DNA of 64,000 nt, taken from contig JARKPB010000008.1 of assembly GCA_029975475.1 (NCBI GenBank), forward strand, positions 620,001 to 684,000. Direction: 5' to 3'. This DNA comes from Anaerolineaceae bacterium. GTDB lineage: Bacteria; Chloroflexota; Anaerolineae; Anaerolineales; Anaerolineaceae. Below the pieces are notes generated by a model. The model searched no databases. It worked only from the letters and a program-made list of their open reading frames with translations, and was not told the origin of the DNA. Made by a program: the position numbers and the translations under genes. Positions 45,430-54,532 of this stretch are shown here, one piece after another. The first letter of the stretch is position 1. Every line of letters starts with the position of its first letter.

Positions 45430-47412
45430 CTACCCTCGTTTGTCTCTTTGTAAAAATCCATGCTCCTGATGGGCTGGCTCGTCCATCCCTTCTGCAAATG
45501 CCTGGTCAATGCCGCGCAAGATTTCATTCCAGTATGCCAGAGCGGCGGATCGCGGATCCAGAGTAAATTCTTCCAGCCAGTCGTCCAACGTTGGATCCTG
45601 TAAACCGTCCTCTTTCCATTTTTTTAAATACTGGTAAATGATTTCAACCACCCTACCCGATTCCCAGGGTACGCATTGATTGCGGTTATTGATGTGTATT
45701 TCTTTGGCAAGATTGAAATTGTCCTGCCAGTAGTTGATTTTCAAATCAAAATGGCTCAAGATGATTTCGTCAATGATGTCCTCGACCCATTTTCGGTGAA
45801 ATCTACACGAGCCGGAATTTTCGGAGTAAAGCTCATACACAAAACGTTCTACATTTTTTCGCCCGAGTTCGAACGGCGGCAAATAATCCACATTGTAATA
45901 GCAAAAATACTTTCCCATTAATGGCATCGGAGAAAACATACCAGGCACCCAGTATTGGTTGGGACCCATACTCCCGTTTTCGCCGTTGCAATAATAAACC
46001 GCCAGATCACCGCTCTGGATGGAATATCTGGTATCGAGAGCTTTAATTGCCGGTCGGAATCCATTTCGAAAAATTTCGCCTTGAGGCGTGGAAAGGATCA
46101 TTTTCCCTATTTGGCAGGCATAGCTGGCATTTGCCATTGAGTCTTTCTCAATATCAAAATCATTCTGGCGGCTGGCAAACTCAAAATTCATTTGATCTCT
46201 GGGTGGCAAGCCAAAATCCGCTGGATCAATCATCTCTTTCCAAATTAATTCCATCACCCATGAAATGATCGCCCCAAAATGAATGGAATCAGCCCCGCTG
46301 GTATCGACAAAACGGTTTAGCAGCTCGGCGGCACGTTGGTCGAATATGCCGCAGTTCGGGCCAAGGGCTTGATACGGCTCATAATCCTTTTTATATTCCT
46401 GGAAATATTTTTTGCAGGCAACCGCGCAGGGTTCGCCGCAGTGAGCATAATTTTTTTGGACGATAATCTCTTCGTTAAACTGCCGCAAATAATGATTCAA
46501 GATCAGATGCTCGTGCTGTTCCAGCCGTTTCTGGTTTGGCTGACTCACGGATGAAAAATTGAATGAAAAAAGTCGGTCATCTGCGGTATGCATATTCACA
46601 CCAAACGTACCGCCTGTTTCAAATTTCGGCACATACCGGTATTTTTCGCTGAGCAGCAAATCCGTGGCAATCGCCCGCTGTCCGAAATGCTCCAAAAAGT
46701 ATTCGTCCAGCGCTCGGCCTTCGCTGAGCGCAGGGTCTGACCAGTCACCGCCAAAGATAATCCCGACCAGGCGGTGATGCTGCAATAGTCTGGACCCCAA
46801 TCCGCCCCTTCCAGCCCAGTCATCGATAGTAGTTAAATCGCCGTCTTTGACAGCATTGGAACCGATTGCGCCAAAATTGGTCGCAGCTGCGGCCGGGCCC
46901 AGCGCGAGAATCCGAAAATAATCCCCTTGAAAACGGCTGCCGAATTGTTCAAAAATCGCTCGCTGCAGCGCATAAAAACCCTTCCATTCCCTGCCCTGCC
47001 GGTCAAGAAATCCGTCCCAAATCGATTGATAATCAGGCATCGGGCGCAGTTCTACCGAATACTGTCCGTCTTGAAGCTGTAGAACCAGGACAGAAGGGAC
47101 TTCACATTGCCCTCTTATCCAGACATAATTAACCCCCAACCGGTGAAAGACAAACATGGCGCCGCCCAGTGCGGAGACATAAAAATTTTCCCATTGCGGA
47201 GAATAACCGCAAAAAATCATCCTTCTGGTGCCTGGCAGCGGTGAACCGGCCAGCAAACCTCCCCCAAAGGTCATACTCTCCGGGTCTTTCTTATACCTGT
47301 CCCATCCATATTGCACCGGGCCAATTAAACTCTGATCTAATAGACAATCCACTCCCCACGCGCGATCGGTGAGATTTACCTGTAATTCATACAATACGGA
47401 TCGATTGGACAT
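45430..47412 (-). CDS. Second AOR-family protein, divergent clade
   Basis: 660 residues, larger than the AOR at 41689-43512 and only weakly like it. Fe-S ligands are at CGEPCAVAC (about 325) with a late Cys in SGSCRFHR. Fold features such as GWDRYKKDPESMTFGGGLLAGS, GAIGSNAVKDGD, AGRGGLGSRL and GADSIHFGAIISWVMEL match the AOR N-terminal and central domains. No ferredoxin or MoaD-like gene lies next to it. Its substrate is unknown; a W- or Mo-pterin oxidoreductase is likely. Confidence 0.82.
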   Translation of the reverse strand: MSNRSVLYELQVNLTDRAWGVDCLLDQSLIGPVQYGWDRYKKDPESMTFGGGLLAGSPLPGTRRMIFCGYSPQWENFYVSALGGAMFVFHRLGVNYVWIRGQCEVPSVLVLQLQDGQYSVELRPMPDYQSIWDGFLDRQGREWKGFYALQRAIFEQFGSRFQGDYFRILALGPAAAATNFGAIGSNAVKDGDLTTIDDWAGRGGLGSRLLQHHRLVGIIFGGDWSDPALSEGRALDEYFLEHFGQRAIATDLLLSEKYRYVPKFETGGTFGVNMHTADDRLFSFNFSSVSQPNQKRLEQHEHLILNHYLRQFNEEIIVQKNYAHCGEPCAVACKKYFQEYKKDYEPYQALGPNCGIFDQRAAELLNRFVDTSGADSIHFGAIISWVMELIWKEMIDPADFGLPPRDQMNFEFASRQNDFDIEKDSMANASYACQIGKMILSTPQGEIFRNGFRPAIKALDTRYSIQSGDLAVYYCNGENGSMGPNQYWVPGMFSPMPLMGKYFCYYNVDYLPPFELGRKNVERFVYELYSENSGSCRFHRKWVEDIIDEIILSHFDLKINYWQDNFNLAKEIHINNRNQCVPWESGRVVEIIYQYLKKWKEDGLQDPTLDDWLEEFTLDPRSAALAYWNEILRGIDQAFAEGMDEPAHQEHGFLQRDKRG

Positions 47413-47446
47413 TTATTCACCCGGATATTTGGAATTTGATGTCAGA

Positions 47447-47455
47447 ATTATACCA
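47447..47455 (-). promoter_or_regulatory. Extended -10 promoter of the second AOR gene
   Basis: Minus strand TGGTATAAT, a perfect -10 with TGN extension. The start would be near 47440, about 28 bases before the ATG. Confidence 0.5.
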
Positions 47456-47473
47456 ACTGGCAGACGAATAAAA

Positions 47474-47501
47474 TTGCAATCCCGCCATTTTTCTATATAC
47501 T
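47474..47501 (+). promoter_or_regulatory. Promoter of the MFS transporter gene
   Basis: TTGCAA (47474-47479), 16 bases, TATACT (47496-47501), about 27 bases before the ATG at 47529, with CAGGAG as ribosome site. It lies back to back with the second AOR's promoter. Confidence 0.5.
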
Positions 47502-47528
47502 AATAACATCTTTATTTCAGGAGTTACC

Positions 47529-48824
47529 ATGAAGGCAAATAAAGATCGCGCTACTGTCCTGGTTATTTTTTTCCTTTTCATGCTGTTACATCAATCTGAC
47601 AAACTATTGATCGGTTCTCTAACCATTCCGATCCAGACTGAATTTGGGTTAACCGACACACAGATGGGCGCTGTTTCGACTGGGGCGTTGTTTGTAGGCG
47701 CAATTTTATATCCGCTATGGGGATATTTATATGACCGCTACACACGACCCAAACTGCTCGCGCTGGCATCATTAATTTGGGGTGCCACGACCTGGTTGAG
47801 CGCGATCGCGCCAACATACAATACTTTCTTAATCACCAGGGCTTCCACAGGAATAGACGACTCAAGCTACCCGGGTCTTTATTCAATGACCTCGGACTAT
47901 TTTAGTCCCCGGGTGCGCGGAAAAGTTTACGGCCTGTTGCAGCTGACCATGCCCATCGGTTATCTACTCGGAATGGTCATGGCGCTGACCCTGTCAGGAA
48001 CCATCGGCTGGCGGGCTGTATTTTATATCACCGGGTCGCTGGGTATCGTTCTGGCCGTCGCGATATTTTTTATTGTAAAAGATGTTCCCCGCGGCTCCAG
48101 CGAGCCAGAAATGGAAAATCTGGAAAACGCGGGTTTCTATAAATTCAACTGGCAATCCGCCCGTGAGCTGTTTAAGAAAAAGACGCTAATTCTTCTGTTC
48201 ACGCAGGGTTTTTTTGGCGTTTTCCCGTGGAATGTAATCTCATTTTGGTTCATCAAGTATCTCGCTGATGAGCGTAAGTACAATGAAACCCAGGTGATTT
48301 TCACCATGATCCCGGTCATCTTAATCCTCGCCCTGGGTTACCCGCTTGGCGGCGCCCTGGGTGATTTCTTCTTCAAACGCGACCGCCGCGGCCGGGTGTT
48401 TGTGGCTGCCACGGGTGTAATCACCGGCGCAGTTTTGCTGTATTTTACGCTCAACGTTCCGCTTGAACAGACAACCCAATTTGCGATTCTACTGGGTTTG
48501 ACGGCGTTATTTATCCCGCTGGCGGCGCCGAATGTTGTTTCGACCGTTTATGATGTGACCCTGCCTGAAGTTCGATCATCCGCGCTGGCTGTCCAGTATT
48601 TTATTGAGTCTTTTGGCGCGGCTGCGGCGCCTTTGCTGGCTGGGATTATTTCGGACGGCTCATCTCTTAAGACCGCCATTATGGTGATCTGCATATCAAC
48701 CTGGATTATTTGTGCCATTGCCTTTACTCTGGTATCCCGGTTTGTGCGGCACGACATTGACACCCTGCGCCATCAGATGAGTCAGCGCGCCGAATCTGAA
48801 AAGCAGCGTCTCGAGACCATTTGA
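47529..48824 (+). CDS. MFS transporter
   Basis: 431 residues with twelve membrane helices. The loop between helices 2 and 3 has the MFS motif as GYLYDRYTRPKLLALA. The second half repeats it with GGALGDFFFKRDRRGRVFVA. The group resembles Spinster/sugar-phosphate type carriers (VYDVTLPEVRSSALAVQYF). It is divergent from the second AOR, so it may carry that enzyme's substrate or product; this is only a hint from position. Confidence 0.88.
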   Translation: MKANKDRATVLVIFFLFMLLHQSDKLLIGSLTIPIQTEFGLTDTQMGAVSTGALFVGAILYPLWGYLYDRYTRPKLLALASLIWGATTWLSAIAPTYNTFLITRASTGIDDSSYPGLYSMTSDYFSPRVRGKVYGLLQLTMPIGYLLGMVMALTLSGTIGWRAVFYITGSLGIVLAVAIFFIVKDVPRGSSEPEMENLENAGFYKFNWQSARELFKKKTLILLFTQGFFGVFPWNVISFWFIKYLADERKYNETQVIFTMIPVILILALGYPLGGALGDFFFKRDRRGRVFVAATGVITGAVLLYFTLNVPLEQTTQFAILLGLTALFIPLAAPNVVSTVYDVTLPEVRSSALAVQYFIESFGAAAAPLLAGIISDGSSLKTAIMVICISTWIICAIAFTLVSRFVRHDIDTLRHQMSQRAESEKQRLETI

Positions 48825-48834
48825 GAAATCCTTC

Positions 48835-49590
48835 ATGCTATGGATCGCTGCAGGTCTGATCGTCTCCGGCTACTTGATTGCCGGAATAATAAATACCCTC
48901 GCGGATTCCCTACCGCTTGGTAAACCCGGATGGTGGGTTGGCTGCAAGAATTGTCTGCAAACGGCAGGCTTCTTTGACTACCTGTTCCTAAAAAAATGCT
49001 CCGCCTGCCAGGTTGAGCCAGGGCTCCGCCGGATAACCCTCCAGATCATTTTTCCGGTAGCGTTCCTCTTTTTGTGGTTCTTTCCGCCCCGCAATCTTCA
49101 TCCACTGCTGGCGATGGTCATCTTTGCCTACATGGCGCTGGTATTTGTCATCGATCTGGAGCACAAAGAAGTATACGGGGTGACCAATGTCGTTGGGTTG
49201 CTTCTTGCGATTGGGACAGGGATTTTTTATCGAGGTTTTTCCGACACGCTGGTTGGTGGTGCAGTTGGGTTTGCCGTCATGGCCGTTTTTTACTTGTTTG
49301 GCAAGGTTTTTGTCTCTTTGCTGAACAAACGGCGAACTGAAAAGGTGGATGAAGTTGCCCTGGGTTTGGGAGACGTCTATGTAACGCTGATTCTGGGGCT
49401 TTTTGTTGGCTGGCCGATGATTCTATTGCTATTGATGCTGGCCATCCTGAGCGGCGGAATTGTCAGCGCCGGCATACTGATCTTTCAAAAAACCCGCCGT
49501 GGCGGCAGAAATTTAACCGCCATACCGTACACCCCGTTTCTCCTTACTGCCGGCGCTGTGCTGCTGTATCTGATAAAACCGGGAGCCTAG
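48835..49590 (+). CDS. Prepilin peptidase-like A24 protease
   Basis: 251 residues, polytopic. The N-terminal cytosolic loop holds two CxxC pairs (CKNC and CSAC) as in the zinc-containing PilD methylase domain. The aspartate motifs appear as VIDLEHKEV and GLGDVYV, the second being the GxGD site of type A24 proteases. The protein cleaves type IV prepilin leaders. No pilin gene is near. ATG lies 10 bases after the MFS gene, so it is co-transcribed. Confidence 0.85.
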   Translation: MLWIAAGLIVSGYLIAGIINTLADSLPLGKPGWWVGCKNCLQTAGFFDYLFLKKCSACQVEPGLRRITLQIIFPVAFLFLWFFPPRNLHPLLAMVIFAYMALVFVIDLEHKEVYGVTNVVGLLLAIGTGIFYRGFSDTLVGGAVGFAVMAVFYLFGKVFVSLLNKRRTEKVDEVALGLGDVYVTLILGLFVGWPMILLLLMLAILSGGIVSAGILIFQKTRRGGRNLTAIPYTPFLLTAGAVLLYLIKPGA

Positions 49591-49607
49591 ATGCTCCCGG
49601 TTTTATC
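49572..49607. terminator. Bidirectional terminator with a stop codon in its loop
   Basis: GATAAAACCGGGAGC pairs with GCTCCCGGTTTTATC in a perfect 15-bp stem. The six-base loop contains the TAG of the prepilin peptidase gene (49588-49590). Four Ts on each strand lie at the stem foot. It can serve both that gene and the convergent pckA. Confidence 0.75.
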
Positions 49608-49631
49608 GCTTATATTGTTCGCTCCGCATCT

Positions 49632-51221
49632 CTATCCGTGCGGTCCCGAATGGAGAACATTTTCAGGGACAAGTGTTTCAAACTGCTCAAAGTTCTGCGC
49701 AAATTGGTCGGCCAGGTGTCTGGCAGCGGCGCTGTATGCCTCGCTGTTTTCCCAGGTCATCTCTGGGTTCAAGATTTCCGCAGGAACTCCCGGTACTTCG
49801 CGCGGTATCATCAGGCCAAAATACGGTTCTGAATAAAAATCTGTCCTTTCCATATCGCCGTTAAGAACTGCATGAATCAGTGCGCGAGTATGCGGCAGGC
49901 TCATTCTTCTGCCAATTCCATACGGTCCGCCTGTCCAACCGGTGTTCACCAGCCAAACGGCTGTATGATATTTCTCAATTTTTTCACCCAGCAGTTTTGC
50001 ATATACCCCGGGGTGTAAAGGCAGAAATGGCGCGCCAAAGCAGGTTGAGAAGGTCGCTTGCGGCTCGGCTCCAAGTCCCTTCTCTGTTCCGGCCAGTTTG
50101 GCGGTATATCCAGAGAGAAAATAGAACATCGCCTGTTCTTTGGTCAACCTGGCAATTGGCGGTAACACGCCAAAGGCATCTGCGGAAAGGAAGAAAATAT
50201 TTTTAGGATGCCCCCCTACTCCGCTTTTCATAAAACCCGGAATGTAATGGATTGGATATGCCACGCGGGTATTTTCTGTCACCGCGTCGCTGTTAAAATC
50301 TAGGCGCCGCGTTTTGGGGTCCATGGCTACATTTTCTAACACCGCGCCAAACCGATGGGTCGCCTGCCAGATGAGCGGTTCAAACTCGGGGTTCAGCTTG
50401 ATCGCTTTCGCATAACAGCCGCCTTCCAGATTAAAAATTCCGCTTTCCGACCAGCCGTGTTCGTCATCCCCGATTAGACCGCGTTCAGGGTCTGAACTTA
50501 GGGTTGTCTTTCCGGTTCCGCTTAAACCGAAGAATAAAGCGGTGTCCCCGGCAGTGCCAACATTGGCTGAACAATGCATGGAAAGCACCTGTCGGCGAGG
50601 CAGCAGGTAATTCATCACGGTAAAGATTGATTTTTTTATTTCGCCGGCGTAGCTGGTTCCGCCTATTAAGACGACCCGCTTCTGTAGATTCAGGATAATA
50701 AACGTTGAGGTTTTGGTGCCATCCTTCACTGGATCCGCCAGGAAATCTGGACAATGCAGCACGGTAAAAGTGTCTTCCGGGCTGAATTTTCCGGCATTGA
50801 ACTCTCGGATCAGCAAATCTCGCGCAAATAATGCCGCCCAGGCTTTTTCAGTGATCACCCGGATTCCAATTTGATAATTTGGATCTGCACCTGCGGCTAA
50901 ATTCTCGATATAGATATCCCTTCCTTGAAGGTAAGCGCACATTTTTAATAACAGCTGTTCAAATTTCTCCTGGGCAATCGGACAATTTATCTCTCCCCAC
51001 CAGATTTCATCATCACCTGTTCCACTGGATACAATGAATTTATCTTTTGGAGATCTTCCTGTATGGATGCCCGTGTAAACCAGTAAAGAACCGGAATTGG
51101 TCAGGCTGCCTTCCTGATTGGTCAGTGCTGCTTCAACCAGCCGGCCTTCTTCCAGATCGGTGAAAACTCCTCGAAGGTTTTTCAATTCCACATCAGCAAC
51201 GATGATTTGGTCAGCGCACAT
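49632..51221 (-). CDS. pckA: ATP-dependent phosphoenolpyruvate carboxykinase
   Basis: 529 residues from the ATG at 51221, preceded by GGGAGGG; a longer frame upstream runs into the lipoprotein gene and is rejected. P-loop GLSGTGKTTLS, GGTSYAGEIKKS, the DDEHGW metal site and the substrate motif HTGRSPKDKFIV are present. PckA makes PEP and CO2 from oxaloacetate, or runs anaplerotically to oxaloacetate in fermenters. Normal length. Confidence 0.96.
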   Translation of the reverse strand: MCADQIIVADVELKNLRGVFTDLEEGRLVEAALTNQEGSLTNSGSLLVYTGIHTGRSPKDKFIVSSGTGDDEIWWGEINCPIAQEKFEQLLLKMCAYLQGRDIYIENLAAGADPNYQIGIRVITEKAWAALFARDLLIREFNAGKFSPEDTFTVLHCPDFLADPVKDGTKTSTFIILNLQKRVVLIGGTSYAGEIKKSIFTVMNYLLPRRQVLSMHCSANVGTAGDTALFFGLSGTGKTTLSSDPERGLIGDDEHGWSESGIFNLEGGCYAKAIKLNPEFEPLIWQATHRFGAVLENVAMDPKTRRLDFNSDAVTENTRVAYPIHYIPGFMKSGVGGHPKNIFFLSADAFGVLPPIARLTKEQAMFYFLSGYTAKLAGTEKGLGAEPQATFSTCFGAPFLPLHPGVYAKLLGEKIEKYHTAVWLVNTGWTGGPYGIGRRMSLPHTRALIHAVLNGDMERTDFYSEPYFGLMIPREVPGVPAEILNPEMTWENSEAYSAAARHLADQFAQNFEQFETLVPENVLHSGPHG

Positions 51222-51240
51222 TGATACCCTCCCGATCACT

Positions 51241-53682
51241 TTATTTGCTATTCCATTTTGAAAACCAGTACCAGAGGATTGATGAGGCTGGTTTCCCGCG
51301 CACTGAGGCGGTATTGTCCTCTGCTGCCAGGCCAACATCATATCCACCGCTGATAAAGCCGCTGATTTCAGGAATATCGTTGACCGCGTTCAATACGGCA
51401 GAATAGCTCTCGAGCTGTTCCTGCACATCTGGCCTTTGGTGGGCTCTAAGGTACCAGTAATCCATCCATAAAGCTGGCGAACAGGTTCCGCTATCTCCGC
51501 TGCAGCCAGTGCGGCTGTTCCTCTCCGCTGGCAGCTGGTATCGAAAAATTACTGGTTTATTCTCAGGTTTGTTATTGGTGAAAAATTCAGCCAAATCTTT
51601 TTTTACCAGGTTCGTCAGATCATTGTAAGAGAAATTTTGGCCAGAAGCGACTTTATGCTGGTAAATTAGATAATAACCGTCAACATCTAGCGGCGGTAAT
51701 TTTTCAAAGCTGTCTGGATAAATAATCGCCCAGAAAATTTTCCCGGTGTAGTGCTTACGGATCTCTGTTAGATATGCCTTCCAGCGCGTGTCCGAATACC
51801 CCGGTGCGACGACTGTGTTTGTACCGGGCATTTTTCCACCCGGTAAAGATGGGTTCAGAAAAGGATCGCCCAGAATGAGTATTTTTGCGCCTGATTGACT
51901 GGCAAGGTCAGCGTAATAAATTAGAAAGGGTCCCAATCGGTCGTAAAAACTATCCCACCAGGCATCAGATAATTCAGCATCATGCCAGAAATCATTCCCT
52001 GGTTGCAGCGGGTCTATTAATGGAAAAATCGCAGCGTTTTGACCGGCGTCCTGGGTTTTCCGGATCATGCCGGTCAATTCTTCCCATAAATAATTCTTTA
52101 TCGGATCAATTGACAGCGACGGCGGGTTAACGCTGATGATTTTCCAGGAAGGCGTGAAAACGATCCAGCCGCCGTTTAGGGACAGAATGTCCTGCAAGGC
52201 TGGTAAAAACCCGCTTTTCCATGCCGGCTGATAATTAGGGGATAATTCCACTCCGGTGATAAAACCGTCAGGCCGCTGCAGCACAGGATTGGCAGCAACC
52301 GTGAGCTGATTTTGGCCCTTCGGCCAGTTCACCCATTCATTTAATTGATCTTGCTGAAATTTTGACGTTTCTGGCGAAAGCTGCCGCTCCAGCGGGTCAA
52401 ATGGGACGGCAGATTGATCTAGAGAGGCGCATAAGTCATTGCGGCAGTATCGGTAGCGCGCGGTCTGGAAATAACTCACCGGATTGAGTAGATAAATTTC
52501 CCACTGGTTCGGTTTACTGGTTCTGGATAAAGGAATCGGTTCGGTCCAATCATAGGGATTGATTTGGATGGAGATTTGGTCACCAGAGGGTGTGTTTTCC
52601 GGGGCAGTAAACAGAATATGGTACGGCATTGTACCCGGCGCGAGGAAGGTCTCAACTTGATCTGTCACGGTTATGTTACTATCCGGGATAACCATCGATC
52701 TTGTGCGGGGGGTTCCGTCTGCGTTAAGCTCTCCATTCCAGAAACCGTCGCCCAGAGAATATTTATATTCAAGCGAGTAGCCGGCTGGAAGCCTGACGGT
52801 AATCTGCCGCGTGCCGTCTGGAAGTTTATGAACAACCGGTGCTCGACTCGCCAGGGTTGTCATTCCCCCTTGCCCGTCTCTCAGTAAAATCCCCAGGGAT
52901 GGATGGTTTCCAAGTAAACGCAAGGGTAAATCGGGGGTTCCGTCAGGTAAAGTCACCATAAAAGTTACTTCGACCCAGTTGACTGCTGATAAAGGCACAT
53001 CGACGGGGGTCGAGGCTTGATCGGCAATCGTAACCCCTTGTTGAAAGGCAGGATACGGGCTGGCAGGCGTAATCACGACCAGATTGTGCGTACCGGTTGG
53101 AATACGGTCGAGAATAAAGCTTCCCGTGGAAGATGTTAGCGTGGTGATACCGCAAATCGAGATGATGGCATCCGGGATTGGCGCGTTTGTGGCAGCGTCC
53201 CGGACTATTCCAAAGATTCTGCCTGCCGGTCCAGTATATTTCAGAGGACTCCAGAAGAAGATTTGATCTCTGGTAATAGACGGCCCCTCAACCTGATAGA
53301 GTCGGTAGCGGATTTGCTCCTGATATGGGCTGAACTCCCTTAGGGGTACCTCCCCTTCAAGAATATAGCGGTACCGGAGAGTTTTTCCTAATGGCAAGGT
53401 CAGCTTGATGAAATACACACCCGGTTCTTTTTGCGCCATTTGGTACCGGGTTGGGTTAAACGCCAGCCCGGTAATCTCATCCACCATTTCAAGAGATACT
53501 TGCGCATCAGGGGGTGTGCCTTCAGGTACGGTGGCTTCAAAAACCACTTCTGCCAGGACGGTTTTTTGAGATTGGATAACGGGGGAATCGTTAGCCGGAA
53601 CGACTGAGCAGCCGCATATTGTTGCGATTTGAAGGCAAACAAAAAGAAACCCTGCAACCCATTTATTAATTGAATGCGGCAT
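51241..53682 (-). CDS. Large modular lipoprotein with glycosidase-like barrel
   Basis: 813 residues from the ATG at 53682 with AGGAAC upstream. The lipobox reads IATICGC. Residues about 45-130 resemble a starch-binding/AMPK-type beta sandwich (PEGTPPDAQVSLEMVD, LGKTLRYRYILEGE), followed by a carboxypeptidase regulatory-like repeat (about 155-240) and two more beta domains. The last 300 residues look like a TIM barrel (GVELSPNYQPAWKSG, GGWIVFTPSW, AKILILGDPFL), as in GH113-type mannanase relatives. Catalytic residues are not certain. A surface polysaccharide-binding or hydrolysing role is likely. Confidence 0.65.
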   Translation of the reverse strand: MPHSINKWVAGFLFVCLQIATICGCSVVPANDSPVIQSQKTVLAEVVFEATVPEGTPPDAQVSLEMVDEITGLAFNPTRYQMAQKEPGVYFIKLTLPLGKTLRYRYILEGEVPLREFSPYQEQIRYRLYQVEGPSITRDQIFFWSPLKYTGPAGRIFGIVRDAATNAPIPDAIISICGITTLTSSTGSFILDRIPTGTHNLVVITPASPYPAFQQGVTIADQASTPVDVPLSAVNWVEVTFMVTLPDGTPDLPLRLLGNHPSLGILLRDGQGGMTTLASRAPVVHKLPDGTRQITVRLPAGYSLEYKYSLGDGFWNGELNADGTPRTRSMVIPDSNITVTDQVETFLAPGTMPYHILFTAPENTPSGDQISIQINPYDWTEPIPLSRTSKPNQWEIYLLNPVSYFQTARYRYCRNDLCASLDQSAVPFDPLERQLSPETSKFQQDQLNEWVNWPKGQNQLTVAANPVLQRPDGFITGVELSPNYQPAWKSGFLPALQDILSLNGGWIVFTPSWKIISVNPPSLSIDPIKNYLWEELTGMIRKTQDAGQNAAIFPLIDPLQPGNDFWHDAELSDAWWDSFYDRLGPFLIYYADLASQSGAKILILGDPFLNPSLPGGKMPGTNTVVAPGYSDTRWKAYLTEIRKHYTGKIFWAIIYPDSFEKLPPLDVDGYYLIYQHKVASGQNFSYNDLTNLVKKDLAEFFTNNKPENKPVIFRYQLPAERNSRTGCSGDSGTCSPALWMDYWYLRAHQRPDVQEQLESYSAVLNAVNDIPEISGFISGGYDVGLAAEDNTASVRGKPASSILWYWFSKWNSK

Positions 53683-53695
53683 AAAGTTCCTGTAT

Positions 53696-54130
53696 TTACC
53701 TTGAATCGCTAAGCATGCGGTGGATTTCTTCCTGCCGGCCAGCGAGGCTGCCCAATACGCCATTGACGAATCGGGGAGTACTGTCCGAGCCAAAAATCTT
53801 GGCCAGTTCAACCGCTTCATTAATAGCCACCTTGATGGGTGTACATTCTGCCACGGCAAACTCCCACATGGCCATGCGTATGATATTGCGATCAATAACA
53901 GCCACCTGGTCCATCGGCCAGTCTGGGGCATGCTGAGCAATGAGTTTGTCGAGTGTATCAGCCAGCGGGATAACTCCAAAAATCAGCTGTCGAGCGAATT
54001 CCCCCAGATGTTCATCAAGTTTTCCGTCTTCAAGGTGATGATTCAAGATCAAACCGGGTTCATGCCCGGTAAGATCGTACTCGTATAAGACTTGCAAGGC
54101 AATGCTGCGCGCCTTGGTTCGCGTTTTCAT
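53696..54130 (-). CDS. nusB: Transcription antitermination factor NusB
   Basis: 144 residues, all-helical NusB fold. The start MKTRTKARSIALQVLYEYD and the C-terminal VAINEAVELAKIFGSD and RFVNGVLGSLA are the family hallmarks. NusB with NusE binds boxA of rRNA leader RNA. The asp23-like gene lies directly upstream, an order also seen in Firmicutes. Normal size. Confidence 0.96.
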   Translation of the reverse strand: MKTRTKARSIALQVLYEYDLTGHEPGLILNHHLEDGKLDEHLGEFARQLIFGVIPLADTLDKLIAQHAPDWPMDQVAVIDRNIIRMAMWEFAVAECTPIKVAINEAVELAKIFGSDSTPRFVNGVLGSLAGRQEEIHRMLSDSR

Positions 54131-54138
54131 GGCGGGAT

Positions 54139-54489
54139 TTAATTCCCCTTTAAATAATCGATGTCTTCTACATGGACATTAACTTTTCCAACATCCATGC
54201 CGACCATTTCTGAAATCGCTCTGGAAACTTTATTCTGGATAGCGTGAGCCACGTCGCGGACATTCATGTCTTTTTCGATGATCACATACAGATCCACAAA
54301 AACCGTATTCCCTTCCACCGTGATATTAACGCCTTCTTGACCAGCCTTTTTGAACAATCGTTGAATATCTGCCGGCCCGGATGATATCCGGCTGACACCG
54401 GGAACACTCAGGGTGGTCAATTTGGCAATTGATGTCAGCACATCCGGCGCGATGGTGGTTTTTCCGGTTTTTTCCATTGAATTTGACAT
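54139..54489 (-). CDS. Asp23/Gls24 family envelope-stress protein
   Basis: 116 residues from the ATG at 54489 (GGAGGAAAC upstream). Residues include IAPDVLTSIAKLTTLSVPGV and VFVDLYVIIEKDMNVRDVAHAIQNKV, typical of the DUF322/Asp23 family, whose members lie at the cell membrane and are linked to envelope stress. It is the first gene of a run with nusB. Members are small and stable. Confidence 0.92.
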   Translation of the reverse strand: MSNSMEKTGKTTIAPDVLTSIAKLTTLSVPGVSRISSGPADIQRLFKKAGQEGVNITVEGNTVFVDLYVIIEKDMNVRDVAHAIQNKVSRAISEMVGMDVGKVNVHVEDIDYLKGN

Positions 54490-54532
54490 GTTTCCTCCAC
54501 AGAATAAACGCTTTCTAATTATAACCCATTGC

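Noticed and set aside
51221-51347. 42-residue N-terminal extension of PckA
   Set aside because: It would overlap the lipoprotein gene; the ATG at 51221 has a strong ribosome site and matches PckA length.
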